From positions 62,001-126,000 of the forward strand of contig JARGSG010000202.1 of NCBI GenBank assembly GCA_030374805.1: a DNA stretch of 64,000 nt. Direction: 5' to 3'. Of this stretch, positions 29,856-39,688 are shown in pieces; positions within the stretch are counted from its first letter, which is position 1, and every line of letters starts with the position of its first letter. The notes under the pieces were generated by a model. That model had not been told where the DNA came from. It searched no databases and saw nothing but the letters and a program-made list of their open reading frames with translations. The position numbers were made by a program, and so were the translations under genes. Source of the stretch: Gracilaria gracilis (lineage: Eukaryota > Rhodophyta > Florideophyceae > Gracilariales > Gracilariaceae).

Positions 29856-30602
29856 ATGTTAGTGCAAGACATTGTCAAAAGTAGACGCCGTTTTACAAGA
29901 AGAAACGTGTATCTTCTTTGGGGCTTTCTTTCATTTCTCGCTACTGCCCTAGTATTTCTGTATATGATGCTCTTCATCATTGTTCCCAGTCGCCAATTCG
30001 TAAGTTGATCACATTTTTCTCGTTGATGTCATCTTTTTACAGTGGCAACTGAATATCCTTAATACTAACCGCGGTGGTTTATTCCTGAATTCATATTGCA
30101 GATCAAAGCAAAAGAAGAACAGTGCATAATTGGAAAAGCAAATCTGTCGTGCTGGAGAAAATCGCTTCTGAGCTCAGCTCCGATCGAGAAGGGACGCCAT
30201 AGATGTTGGTTGTTCACTGTGAAGGTGGGAAATATCTCACAGCATGTCCAGTACAATAAACTGAAGGATTTTCCGCTAGAGCATGATGGATGCTCCTCCG
30301 TTTCAACTTGTGGGATGGAAGTATGGCCATGTCGCTTGACTGAAGACAGCAGTGTCAGGCTGCGATGGGCATACCCAGTGAACAACATTATATACTGTGT
30401 GATTGTGATAGTGATGACGCTCTTGTTCGGTGGCATTGCCGTGGTGAAGTACTCTCGCCATGGAAAGGGTGAAGAGGAGGAGGAATTTGATGAAGAGCAA
30501 GGTTCTTCAATACCCTTTTCATGTAATGAAAGCGAGTCCAATGCCCATGGGAGGGAAAATGTATGCCAAGTAGATACGCAACCGCTTGCTCGCGTAGTAT
30601 AG
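29856..30602 (+). CDS. Two-pass membrane protein, two exons, unrecognised
   Basis: Exon 1 (29856-29999) and exon 2 (30102-30602) join in frame across a 102-bp intron with GTAAGT donor, a textbook TACTAAC branch site at about 30063-30069 and a TGCAG acceptor. The 214-residue product has a short basic N-terminus (VKSRRRFTRR), a strong helix at about 18-44, a loop of about 100 residues with six cysteines (C56, C65, C83, C112, C118, C125), a second helix at about 143-164 and an acidic C-terminal tail (KGEEEEEFDEEQ). Six loop cysteines suggest three disulfides on the lumenal side, with both ends cytosolic by the positive-inside rule. No family is recognised. The intron and its branch site make it likely to be a real gene. 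Its stop lies 41 bp from the stop of the convergent tRNA-binding gene. Confidence 0.7.
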
Positions 30603-30643
30603 AAACGTTTTAGATTTAGATAAAGCCAATTATGAAGGATTTA

Positions 30644-31483
30644 CTAAGATATGGACCCAACGAGTTTTTCCGGAGAGAAGCACGCTCCAGCAGAAGTCAC
30701 AAATGGAACGTCTTCGAACATTGCCATGCCATTAGCGTCGGTCTTCAGGCCGTCCGCAATTCTGTCAAACGCCTTCGTCGCCCTATTGCTCGGATCGATT
30801 GGTGCCGATTTATGTCCCTCAAACTTGATTAGTTCTCCAATTGGCGCATCCGCGGGTGCTGATAATGGGTCAACGACGGTGCGATCTTCGTTGGAAGCGC
30901 ATAGTAGCATTCCGTGACTGGTTACTCCTCGCATAGCTCTTGGTTTCAAGTTGCATAAGACTACCACAGTACGACCGATCATTTTTTCTAGAGGCACGTA
31001 CTTTACAAGTCCCGAAACGATCGTGCGGGGTTCTTCCTCTCCAACATCGATCTTCTCTACGTAGAGAGAATCTGCATCGGGATGCTTTTCACATTCAACA
31101 ATCTTGCCAACTCTTATCTCAAGCCGGGATATCTCTGTCAATGGCAGTTCTGCTGAACCCCCATCCTTACTGGCCGTGCCAGGTGATTGGGCAGTTGCAA
31201 CAGTCGTGAACGATGTCAAAGCTTCAAATCCGTTCCCTGTCACTTGAACTTCATATGGGACTCCTGGTTTCAAACCAGTGAGATTTATGCGAGGGTGCGC
31301 TACAACTCTTCGTGACCGAAACTTAGCGCCTGAAGGCGCGTACAAAACTGTAAAGGCGCTGCTCGGTCTCCCTGACCAGACCAAAGATACCATTCGATCT
31401 CCAAGGGCTTCGGTAGATATCTTAGCAGCCGATGACCGCCACAAAGCGGTTGCCGTGGAAGCGATGAATCCTGCGTTCTTCAT
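30644..31483 (-). CDS. tRNA-binding OB-fold protein (EMAPII/Arc1p type)
   Basis: The C-terminal half is an EMAPII-like tRNA-binding OB fold of the kind found in Arc1p, AIMP1 and C-terminal extensions of some tRNA synthetases. The protein has 279 residues. Residues about 18-95 resemble a fibronectin type III sandwich (MVSLVWSGRPSSAFTVLYAP, NLTGLKPGVPYEVQVTG), ending in a Ser/Thr-rich linker. Residues about 116-220 hold the OB fold: LEIRVGKIVECEKHPDADSLYVEKIDVG, RTIVSGLVKYV, VVVLCNLKPRAMRGVTSHGMLLCAS, all diagnostic. The EMAPII-specific C-terminal extension follows. It probably stabilises tRNA binding by a synthetase complex in the cytosol. The FN3-like N-terminus is an uncommon partner; that domain call is by pattern only. 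Its ATG overlaps the stop of an upstream 101-codon frame as ATGA. Confidence 0.85.
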   Translation of the reverse strand: MKNAGFIASTATALWRSSAAKISTEALGDRMVSLVWSGRPSSAFTVLYAPSGAKFRSRRVVAHPRINLTGLKPGVPYEVQVTGNGFEALTSFTTVATAQSPGTASKDGGSAELPLTEISRLEIRVGKIVECEKHPDADSLYVEKIDVGEEEPRTIVSGLVKYVPLEKMIGRTVVVLCNLKPRAMRGVTSHGMLLCASNEDRTVVDPLSAPADAPIGELIKFEGHKSAPIDPSNRATKAFDRIADGLKTDANGMAMFEDVPFVTSAGACFSPEKLVGSIS

Positions 31484-31785
31484 AATTGTGGCGATAGATG
31501 TTGGCTGTTGCGGGAAACGAATGTTAGTCTCACGCCAGGTGAAGAGAACGGAACCCTCGACGGGGCTGAGCTTTGGCTTCGTAGCACCGAAGCCGAGATC
31601 GAAGTCTTAAAGGATTGTGGACCGACAACCACAATCTCGTCGGCAATGATTGTGCACCTCGGCTTCGTGAGATTTTTGAATGATACGGTACTCTTGCTCA
31701 GATTTTTTATGTGGACAATTGCCTTCTCCAGGACGACCTTCTCGCCCCCTGCCGAGTGAGGTGGACATCTGAACCAAAGTAACAT
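31480..31785 (-). CDS. Possible 101-aa protein overlapping the next gene
   Basis: An ATG-initiated frame whose TGA overlaps the ATG of the tRNA-binding protein gene (ATGA). The middle of the product (KAIVHIKNLSKSTVSF, then IIADEIVVVGPQSFKTSI) has an alternating beta-strand pattern faintly like a major-sperm-protein/VAP domain, but key residues are not convincing. It could equally be a 5' leader of the downstream gene or a chance frame. No other support is visible. Confidence 0.3.
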   Translation of the reverse strand: MLLWFRCPPHSAGGEKVVLEKAIVHIKNLSKSTVSFKNLTKPRCTIIADEIVVVGPQSFKTSISASVLRSQSSAPSRVPFSSPGVRLTFVSRNSQHLSPQL

Positions 31786-33413
31786 TTACGTTAACTCTTA
31801 ACACCACTGTCCGCCATCGACCGATAATCTCTCTTTCTCTTTAAGTGAAACGCGTGGGTTAATTCCTCGTAACACTCAGGACTCTTTAACTACTTACAAA
31901 ACTTCAATCCACACCGCAGTCAATAACTGCAGATACGAAACAGTTTTACACACAGTGGGCTACTCCACATAGTATGAAGAAAGAAACAGGTCCCTTGGAC
32001 GTTTGCTACCACAGAAGCGTTTCGCTACCGACGATTATTGCCTTCATCTTCAAAAATACTTCTTCCTTCAACCTCTGGAGATCGCCGGAAGAGATGCACA
32101 CCACAACAATGGGCTTTGCATGTACTACGTTGTCCGCCAAAGAAATTGTTGACGACGTTCTTCGATCCAACCTTCATTTCATTGACGAGATCAGGCCAAC
32201 GAAGGATATTCTGGCTAGCAAGGATAATGATTAATGCTGAAGTGAGACAAGGTGAATAGATCCATCGATATCCTAGCAATTGCGATTCCGATCATGTATA
32301 CGGTAACTATTCAATAACGACGCTTTCTAGCACCGAAGCGCAAGGTAGTTCCTGTCCCAGATTCCATAAGCAAACAAGAAGTCATCTCAACGCTCAACCA
32401 AACAATGGCCTATCTGAACCTCACTTTCAGCCTGTTCCTAGATCGGCAGAGAGCTGAAAGCTAGCGGGATGTTAGATATGTAGAAGCGCTGGTAAGCGGT
32501 GATGCACTCTACACACTCTGTATGTGTTACTTTCGTTGAGCTTGCGGAACATGGGAAGGAGGACACATGTACAGCTGATGTAGAGTCTGGTTGACCGACG
32601 GAGCGCTATTCAAAATAGTCGAGGCCTCTGAAGGCAGAAGTAAGAATGTGGTGGGTGAGGAATAAGAAGTGAGCGGCGGCTATATGACAAGAAGACATAC
32701 GAAGGTATATGATATATGATCACTGCATTTGGTAGGTTTTTGGACTAACAGCTATACTTCGTGAGGAAATATGTTCATCATGATGATACCTTACCAAACG
32801 TTTTCATAGCAGATATCAAACTTCCCACCCTCCCACCCCCTCCTTTCCTAGCTAGGGGACGAAAGGCATTTCATATTAGATAACATACTATAGTTTGAGA
32901 AAGAGTATGACGTAGAGGGACAGTTTAGTTATGTATAGCTAGAAGACAAGGCTCTCGCAAGAGTCACAACTCCCGTCCACAAGCCATTTTGCAATGATTC
33001 AAGGAGCCCAGGACCACATATCTAGTCATCGTTGCTTGCCATGACCACCTTACGACAGGCTGTGGTAAGAATCATGGAATAAACCTCTAACTCAAGCGCA
33101 ATACATGGATAGAACTGTTGTAAGTTTTCCTCCACCTCTTAACGTGACGATGTTGTCTCTAAGATATAGTAGCACTTGGCAATATACAACATACAGACGT
33201 TGCTGTTTATGGCTACGTTTCGACCACAAGCTGAGAATAGTATGTGCCATACCTCGTGAATGTAATGGAACACCGCACGCAGCAACTAATCAGCAGTATG
33301 AATTTCGGTGTGATCGATTTACTTGTCAATCATTCGGCAACACAACTGAGGCGCACACGCTAATTTGACCCGAGGACATACACGATATGAAGTTGAAAAT
33401 CAGTGAAGCGCAT
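31786..33413. other. Gene-poor intergenic region
   Basis: About 1.6 kb without a supported gene. Base composition is close to even, with short frames under 90 codons only. Nothing repeated or structured was noticed. Confidence 0.5.
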
Positions 33414-34139
33414 CTATAGTTTAGCGTACACATCTGCCATACGAATCACCATATACTGGTCGCCACCAAACTCTACCTCCGAACCACTGTACTTTCCATA
33501 GTAGACAGTATCGCCGACTTGGAAGGCTAAAGGTTCCATCTCACCGTTTTCCATGTAGCGTCCCGGGCCCATCGCAACAACCTTGCCAGAAGTGGATTTT
33601 GTCTTGGCCGTCTTGGACAAAAGAATCCCAGAAGATGTCTCTTCTGCAGCTTCATCAACCTTGACTAACATCCTGTCCTGGATGGGTTGTACCGCAGACG
33701 CAGAGTACTCGCCATCCTGCAGCTTGCACAAAATATCATCCTGAGTGACAATGGTATGCTTATCTCCATCATAATCAAGGTCGGTACCACCATACTTTCC
33801 ATACAAGACATAATCTCCCTTCTTCACATTCATCGGTACGTGAATTCCGTTGGGGAAATACTTACCCGGACCCACTTCAATCGCCTCGCCGTACGTCGGC
33901 TTTTCCTTCGCAGTGGCGGCAAGAAATAGTCCACCAGTAGTAGTGTCAGGTGACTCGGCGATCTTGACGAGAATATTCTGTCCAACGGGCTGCAACGGGC
34001 CTGAAATTGTCCTTCCGTCCAATGTATGCGAAGCGGCGGCGGCAGTCATGGTTGGTCTTCTACAGATGTGACTCACATGACGATTACCGCGTGTGGGCAA
34101 TGATACACCTGACACAAACGTGAGATTTCCTCGATGCAT
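33414..34139 (-). CDS. CPN20: Plastid co-chaperonin Cpn20 (double GroES)
   Basis: Plastid partner of Cpn60, capping the folding chamber. The 241-residue protein carries two GroES domains in tandem, the hallmark of Cpn20. Domain 1 (about 46-140) contains PLQPVGQNILVKIAESPDTTTGGLFLA, VGPGKYFPNGIHVPMNVKKGDYVLYGKYGGTDL. Domain 2 (about 147-241) contains PIQDRMLVKVDEAAEETSSGILLS and MGPGRYMENGEMEPLAFQVGDTVYYGKYSGSEV. Each has its mobile-loop segment (TTTGGLFL, ETSSGILL). The first about 35 residues are basic, Ser/Thr-rich and acid-free, as expected for a plastid transit peptide. The reading frame extends 46 codons upstream but starts with GTG; the ATG at 34139 is the first available. Confidence 0.94.
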   Translation of the reverse strand: MHRGNLTFVSGVSLPTRGNRHVSHICRRPTMTAAAASHTLDGRTISGPLQPVGQNILVKIAESPDTTTGGLFLAATAKEKPTYGEAIEVGPGKYFPNGIHVPMNVKKGDYVLYGKYGGTDLDYDGDKHTIVTQDDILCKLQDGEYSASAVQPIQDRMLVKVDEAAEETSSGILLSKTAKTKSTSGKVVAMGPGRYMENGEMEPLAFQVGDTVYYGKYSGSEVEFGGDQYMVIRMADVYAKL

Positions 34140-34556
34140 ATTTCGTTGCGGGAGGCCGGAGCTCGGAATACGGGACGGTGTTAATGAAGGCGCGGTGACG
34201 ATTGGAGGTTGAAGCGATGTGCGAAGCGAGGAATGTGCCACGCCGACGGCGAGATCAAATCGGAGGCGACTGTGCACTTGACTTGCCGACCAACAATCTC
34301 AGTTGTGGGATCTACTCGAGAATGGAACATAATTTATTTGTTTAAAATAACTTCATGGAGGTCACGCATCCCTCATCACTATATACTGTAGAGCTACTCA
34401 TCACGTCATCACGTCACGAGTCGCTCGTGTGGGATTGAGGCCAATTCCCCCATCGGCTATTGTGAAGAAAACGAGTTCTTCCACCGAGTTTGCAGCAACA
34501 GAGGAGAAATGTCACAAGTTGAACCCCTTCCGCCGGATATCTTCAGCACCATTTCG

Positions 34557-35675
34557 TTATATACGCACTCGACGAACTTTGCAGCTTGCTTCTTTTTCTG
34601 ATGGGGGCAACACAAACAACCCAAACGGATTTAGACCAGTACGAACGGTTTGTTCAGACTCCGGCATAATACATCCGTCATCACCAATATCAAAAGCAGA
34701 TACAATGTCAGAGGTGGCACCAGAATGCGTAATAAACACCCTTGATCCGTCAAGGTTCGTGGCAGGATTATGAGGCGTAGGATTCGAAGTCGTTACCATG
34801 GGACAGTCAATGCGCTCCAATGTGGATGTATTGTACGTCACCAATGCATTCTCTCCCACCTGCGCAATATTCGTTACGTACAGATATCTGCTGTCAAACG
34901 TAATTATGGTTCCATGTGGTGACGGCTGACTGAGGTCTTCGTTCAAAGTTTGTAGATCTGGGATAGAAAGAAGAAGCACTTCTCCGCCTTGCGCAGCAAC
35001 AGTTAGCTTTGTGGAATCCCGAATCGCCACATGCGGGTCAAGTGCCACCCTTTTGAGTTGAATTAGCTCAAATGTACGAGCACTGTACGATGCAATGTAA
35101 CCTGCGCCGTCCGCGTTGTTGATATACGTCACAAAGCCGTATTCTGAATTAGCAGTGATATCGTGGGGTACGCCGCCAAGAGCAGCAACTTCGGGCGGAA
35201 GAGCGATTTCAGCAAGTTTCCGTCGCGAAGTAAGGTCGTATACCACAGTTACATTGGCAATGTCGCACGTAGTCCAGACAATTGGGTATGGTTCACCTTT
35301 CACCTGTGTGATCATAGAATGAAACAATCCTTCCGGAGTGTCCAAGAAGCCGTCCGGGATGATTCGGCGTCCAGAAAGTTTCAGGATTACCAGACGGTTG
35401 TTGCCACGATCTCCAACCCATATCTCTGATTTCTGTGGTGATAGCCCGAAGTACATAGGTTCTGCATCGTCTGATAGCTGGTAGTCCACGACCACTTCAA
35501 GAGTTTTCGGATTGACGATTGATATTGAACCTTTTCCTCGGTTTGCAACCACGACATGGCCGCCAAACTTGTGAACAGGACGTCTTGACGGCTTCAGGTA
35601 GATTGAAGACGAAAGCGAGCATCCTACGACGCTCAATGATAGAAACAATGTCGTAATTAAAAGTGATGGCGACAT
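34557..35675 (-). CDS. Secreted seven-bladed beta-propeller protein (YVTN type)
   Basis: From the ATG at 35675 the product has 372 residues and starts with a clear signal peptide (MSPSLLITTLFLSLSVVGCSLSSS). The mature part is built of short repeated strands of the YVTN/YncE type: HVVVANRGKGSISIVNPKTLEVVVDYQL, KSEIWVGDRGNNRLVILKLSG, GFVTYINNADGAGYIASYSARTFELIQ, RYLYVTNIAQVGENALVTYNTSTLERI, SRVFITHSGATSDIVSAFDIG. Such propellers serve as binding scaffolds; no catalytic residues can be named. The conserved HN/PHD-like pattern (VPHDITANSEYGFV, PHNPATNLDGSRVFITH) is typical of lactonase-like propellers, but no activity is claimed. It lies 417 bp upstream of Cpn20 on the same strand. Predicted extracellular or periplastid location is inference. 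Confidence 0.75.
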   Translation of the reverse strand: MSPSLLITTLFLSLSVVGCSLSSSIYLKPSRRPVHKFGGHVVVANRGKGSISIVNPKTLEVVVDYQLSDDAEPMYFGLSPQKSEIWVGDRGNNRLVILKLSGRRIIPDGFLDTPEGLFHSMITQVKGEPYPIVWTTCDIANVTVVYDLTSRRKLAEIALPPEVAALGGVPHDITANSEYGFVTYINNADGAGYIASYSARTFELIQLKRVALDPHVAIRDSTKLTVAAQGGEVLLLSIPDLQTLNEDLSQPSPHGTIITFDSRYLYVTNIAQVGENALVTYNTSTLERIDCPMVTTSNPTPHNPATNLDGSRVFITHSGATSDIVSAFDIGDDGCIMPESEQTVRTGLNPFGLFVLPPSEKEASCKVRRVRI

Positions 35676-36839
35676 GGTGCTTGAGCTGTTCTTCAAAAAG
35701 CGTGCAAGAGTAGGGGTAAGAAACAACAAGCGTGAAGGAGACGTTTCAGAGTAGTTTGGGGAGCAGCACAGCGGCTGGGAAGAGTCACACAGTACAACGC
35801 TTGTCTATACATAGGGTACAACTATAGGGTTGTTATCGCTCTAACCTTGTACCAACATTCAGATTTCAGTGAGAACTGAGCCATTTGCAAGATTGAGTTT
35901 ATCTTCCGGATACACGGAGAGATTATCTCAAGCAAGCGGGATATGAGCAAGAACTGGGGGTTGAATGAAAATTTCAGCGACAAGCACTGTGGTGAGACAG
36001 ATCCCAGCTCACACAACATAAGGATTGCTCAATCTGAGGTTCTCAAACAAAACCTCTTGTCATTGGCAGGGGGGTTAGCTCTATGAGTTTACATGCTGTT
36101 GAACAGATATCTTTCGGATGAATTGTCACAGAAGAATGGCTTTGAGATAACAGGGTAGCCTTCCGTTATACAAATACAGAACAATAAAACGCCACTGACA
36201 GCTAACGTTTGCCCTTGTATGATAAACACCATAATATTGTTGCTGCGTTGCCATGTCTGGATTATCACACTGGAGCAGAATTGTTTGGGTCACGACAGCC
36301 ACGAGCATTGGCAGACTTTTGGTGCAAAGCCATCTGCCAGACGAGTTTGTCGTTGATGCAACCACCTGAGTTGGAAATGACTTCGATCTTGCTCGAGGCC
36401 AAAAGCGTATAATGCAACAGTCGCGTCAGAATCATGGGAGAATGGTGGAACGGCGCCTAGTAGAGGAGAACGGTTTTTTGCTGGAAGTTTACCTTTCAGC
36501 GCTTGTATGTCGTCACATTTTCAAACGTGCAGCTCCTTTGATGATTATGCGAGTCTATATGTAGATATACTGTGATGTGCTCGCGTTGAGCTCCCGGGTT
36601 CTAATACTGTAATTATTTTTAAATATGAAATAAAGAAAGCTCAACCACTATTTCGTTCCAGATGGAACGGAGCCGTAGATACGCCAGCACGGCACAGCCA
36701 AACGAAAAAGTCCAGCAAGCTGCCCATCGCCGCCCAGCACCAAGCCGGTGCCACCAACGCACATCAGAAGTGCTTCTCCTCATCGCCCGCATCCTTTCTC
36801 ACAAGTTGCACACGGCGCAAACCGCCCCACCACATCGAA
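35676..36839. other. Intergenic region between propeller gene and profilin
   Basis: Divergent genes flank this 1.16-kb stretch. No gene is seen. The 180 bp before the profilin ATG are rich in C and A on the plus strand and probably contain its leader. Confidence 0.5.
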
Positions 36840-37268
36840 ATGAGTTGGGACCCTTACGTACAGACGCTTGTGGAAGCCGGCTTTCATCATGCGTGCATAG
36901 CGGGACAAGACGGCCACATCTGGGGCACAACTCCTGGTTTCAAGATGCAATCCAAAGAAATCATTCGCCTTCACTCCGTTCTTGTGGATGATACCGAAGC
37001 TATACAGGCCATAAAACAATCTGGTTTCACACTGTGTATGATGCCATACGCGCTCAACAGACTTGAGGATTCAGAAGATGATTTCAGAATGCTTGTTGCA
37101 CGTTGCAAGAAAGCGGGTAAACCAGCACGTGGTGCGATTGTGGCAAAGACCGCAAAGAGTATCATTATCGGCATCCATGATCCTGTGTATAGCGATGGTC
37201 AGTCTTTTGGTCGTGCAAAAGTGGCTGTATTTCAACTGGCCGAGACTTTGATTGCAATGAATTTCTAG
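36840..37268 (+). CDS. PFN: Profilin
   Basis: Binds actin monomers and poly-proline proteins and controls actin assembly. The 142-residue product starts MSWDPYVQTLVEAG, the standard profilin N-terminal helix with the conserved Trp, followed by HACIAGQDGHIWGTTPGF and the C-terminal helix VAVFQLAETLIAMNF. The central segment KAGKPARGAIVAKTAKSIIIGIHDP matches the actin-facing strands. It is slightly longer than plant profilins (about 131 residues) because of an insertion around LNRLEDSEDDFRMLVARC. No intron. Its stop codon is only 15 bp from that of the convergent CpcT-like gene. Confidence 0.93.
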   Translation: MSWDPYVQTLVEAGFHHACIAGQDGHIWGTTPGFKMQSKEIIRLHSVLVDDTEAIQAIKQSGFTLCMMPYALNRLEDSEDDFRMLVARCKKAGKPARGAIVAKTAKSIIIGIHDPVYSDGQSFGRAKVAVFQLAETLIAMNF

Positions 37269-37283
37269 CCGCACTAACTCATT

Positions 37284-38501
37284 CTAACTTATATAATCTT
37301 CAGGTGGTGAGTAATGTTTTGAAACAGTCCATTCACAGCTACTTCCTGGTCTTACTCGTTTCATTTTGTAAGGTATTCCAAGTCGATTACCATAAATGAA
37401 CTGGTCATCCAGATCAAAGCCACGGTCAGCTACCCACAAGTCGTCGCTTGTCAACAACAGATCATCCATAACTCTAATCCGTGTACCAATCTCTCTGGAA
37501 TAAAGCTCACAACCACCGCCTTTCATATATCCGACAAAGCGAGCACCGCCCTCAATACCAAGCGCTTGACAAGCTTCGTCATGTTGATCATCAGGTGGAA
37601 CATATCGTTCCCAGAACACTTCACAGCCTTGCATCCAATCGTAAACGTCGTTTCCATCCCATTGTATCGCGTCGATATCGTAATTTGCCGCCTTCAACGA
37701 ACGCTCGGTTTCTTCATAAAAGCGAAAGATTCTCATTTCAATCACGCCTCGTTCAGAATCATCTCTGGCGCGAACTTGATACAGACGCGAACGGAACACA
37801 AACTGAGAATTGCCATTAAAGTAGTACTTGGCCCACAGCAAATCAGGGGCGATTTGCTTGATAGAACAATGGATATGTTCATGACCACCCCCTTCTCTAG
37901 GGAACACACCTTGCAAGCGTTCTTGGTGTATTTGTTCATAGTTATCAAACTCGCCAGTGAACCACTGCAAGAAGCGTTCCAAATTGTCCTTCGAATGTGC
38001 ATATTGTAGCAATCGCTGCACTATGGCAGCAGAAGAATACGAGATGTTTTGCGGTTGTTTGCACATGCCCCATGAGACCGTAGGCGCCGCAATCCTGGTA
38101 AAGCGCGCAAATGACTTGTACGGATCGCTCGCAGAAAGATCGGTGTCGTCAACGTAACACACCGAATCGTCAGCTGGAAAGGAAGACAGCGCGGAAGCAG
38201 CCGACGAAGGGGAAGAAGAAGGGGAAGAAGAAGGAGAAGAAGAAGGGGAAGAAGGTGTACGCTGCTCATATCTCCATTTTATCTCCAGAACGGAATCCGT
38301 GAGCACGCCATATTGAGTGAACTCGTGCGGGCGAGGAGGACCGCCATTCGACAAAGACTCGTTGGCAGCAGTAGCACACGGAGAAGTTCGAAGCCGTTTA
38401 CGACGCACTCTACAGCGACGTGACGAGCGTTGAGGACGAAGCTGTGAAGGATGTAAGGGGCGGTTGGTGCGGAAAGCCGGGGGAACGAAGGAATGCGACA
38501 T
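37284..38501 (-). CDS. CpcT/CpeT-like phycobilin lyase, plastid-targeted
   Basis: Member of the T-type bilin lyase family (CpcT/CpeT), which attaches a phycobilin to a beta-subunit cysteine of phycocyanin or phycoerythrin. The product has 405 residues against about 200 in cyanobacteria. The first about 50 residues are Arg/Ser/Pro-rich without acids (SFVPPAFRTNRPLHPSQLRPQ), fitting a plastid transit peptide. A Ser/Pro repeat (SSPSSSPSSSP) follows at about 86-102, encoded by a GAAGAAGAAGGGG-type repeat. The lyase domain occupies about 170-390: LERFLQWFTGEFDNYEQIHQE, FRSRLYQVRARDDSERGVIEMRIFRFYE, GCEVFWERY, FVGYMKGGGCELYSREIGTRIRVMDDLLLTSDDLWVADRGFD. The frame extends upstream only with GTG. Which biliprotein it serves cannot be read from the sequence, but its presence implies phycobilisomes. 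Confidence 0.85.
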   Translation of the reverse strand: MSHSFVPPAFRTNRPLHPSQLRPQRSSRRCRVRRKRLRTSPCATAANESLSNGGPPRPHEFTQYGVLTDSVLEIKWRYEQRTPSSPSSSPSSSPSSSPSSAASALSSFPADDSVCYVDDTDLSASDPYKSFARFTRIAAPTVSWGMCKQPQNISYSSAAIVQRLLQYAHSKDNLERFLQWFTGEFDNYEQIHQERLQGVFPREGGGHEHIHCSIKQIAPDLLWAKYYFNGNSQFVFRSRLYQVRARDDSERGVIEMRIFRFYEETERSLKAANYDIDAIQWDGNDVYDWMQGCEVFWERYVPPDDQHDEACQALGIEGGARFVGYMKGGGCELYSREIGTRIRVMDDLLLTSDDLWVADRGFDLDDQFIYGNRLGIPYKMKRVRPGSSCEWTVSKHYSPPEDYIS

Positions 38502-39688
38502 GACGGAGAAGCTTCCGCGCTGAGAGCTCAAGAGATGAAAATGGGTGACGATGGAGAGTTGGTTGTGTTTGACAAGCCATGAGCCAGAGCCACACACGCG
38601 CGCGTGTGCTCGCCGTTCGTTGCACCTCCTCTGAGGGCCTCTTCTGAGAGTCCCTGAGAGGAGTCCTCCTACAGAACAGCACTGGCGTGCGTGGCACGAT
38701 TTGATGAGCGGTGTCGTGGAGACGTGGCATGCGCGTGCACGTGGGCAAAGCCATGAAAAGATCTGCTTTGCAGCACTGTGTGCGGGCGCTTGTTATTGGT
38801 GGCTTTCAGATTGCAAAGGCGCTTCAAGATAATCTTCAGCTACGAAGCGACGTGTGCACATTTTGCATGCAATGCATCAATCATGTGGCACATGCATCTG
38901 CCCATTGCGAGCATCGCCAAGCGACCAATTGCAATCTTGTTCGACAACTGCGCTGGCCTCACACAACGTCAACGACCGTTCCAACCTCCCCAGGTCATAA
39001 CGTTCTGTCGACCGCACTTTCTGTTCATCTTTCGCCCCGAGCACAGCCGTCACAAAGCCGCATCAACGCGCCACACGTCCGGCCCCGCCAATTGACCGCA
39101 TCTACGTACGTTCAGCAGTATAAGCCACATTGCGACCGCCCTACGCACCTTTCTCGCCAGCTCGTTACAGAACCACGCACAGTGCCACAAACAAACTCTG
39201 TGAAACAACACACCGAAAAGGATGTTTACACTCCCTTCCTGTCTTTATTAACCTTTTTACTACTCTCGTTCAGAGAACGGTGATACAACAATTGCTGAAT
39301 CAAAAAAAAGTCACCGCGCCAATGCAAATGGAGGAAAACACCATCCGTTGCAAATCGCTTCAGTTCAAACCACACGCGCACACCATGCAAGTACCAGGTA
39401 GTCAAAAACAGCACATGTAACACTCCGTCACATGCACATCAATACCATCAACTCGCATAAGCTTGAGCCCATGTCTCGGACATTGTCCGGATTCTTTCAA
39501 ACGTTTTGCCGTGTCTCGTTCATAGCTGCGTTATAATAAAGGCCTGGCATCGCAGTTCACGCCCGCCTGCGTTCCAAAAATAAAAAAGCCAGCCTCTCAG
39601 TTGGAAAAACAACTGGTGGTTAGATACCTCAAACAAGTTAGAGTTCCGAGTTATACAATGTTTTGACCCTGAGTTAGTCTACCAGTGC
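38502..39688. other. Intergenic region upstream of the CpcT-like gene
   Basis: No gene is supported. A 190-codon plus-strand frame (38711-39283) is His/Thr/Arg-rich without a domain. The right part is AT-richer and is the 3' flank of the F-box/LRR gene. Confidence 0.5.

Noticed and set aside
38711-39283. 190-codon plus-strand frame upstream of the CpcT-like gene
   Set aside because: Unbalanced His/Thr/Arg composition, no domain, and a competing frame of similar length overlaps it.
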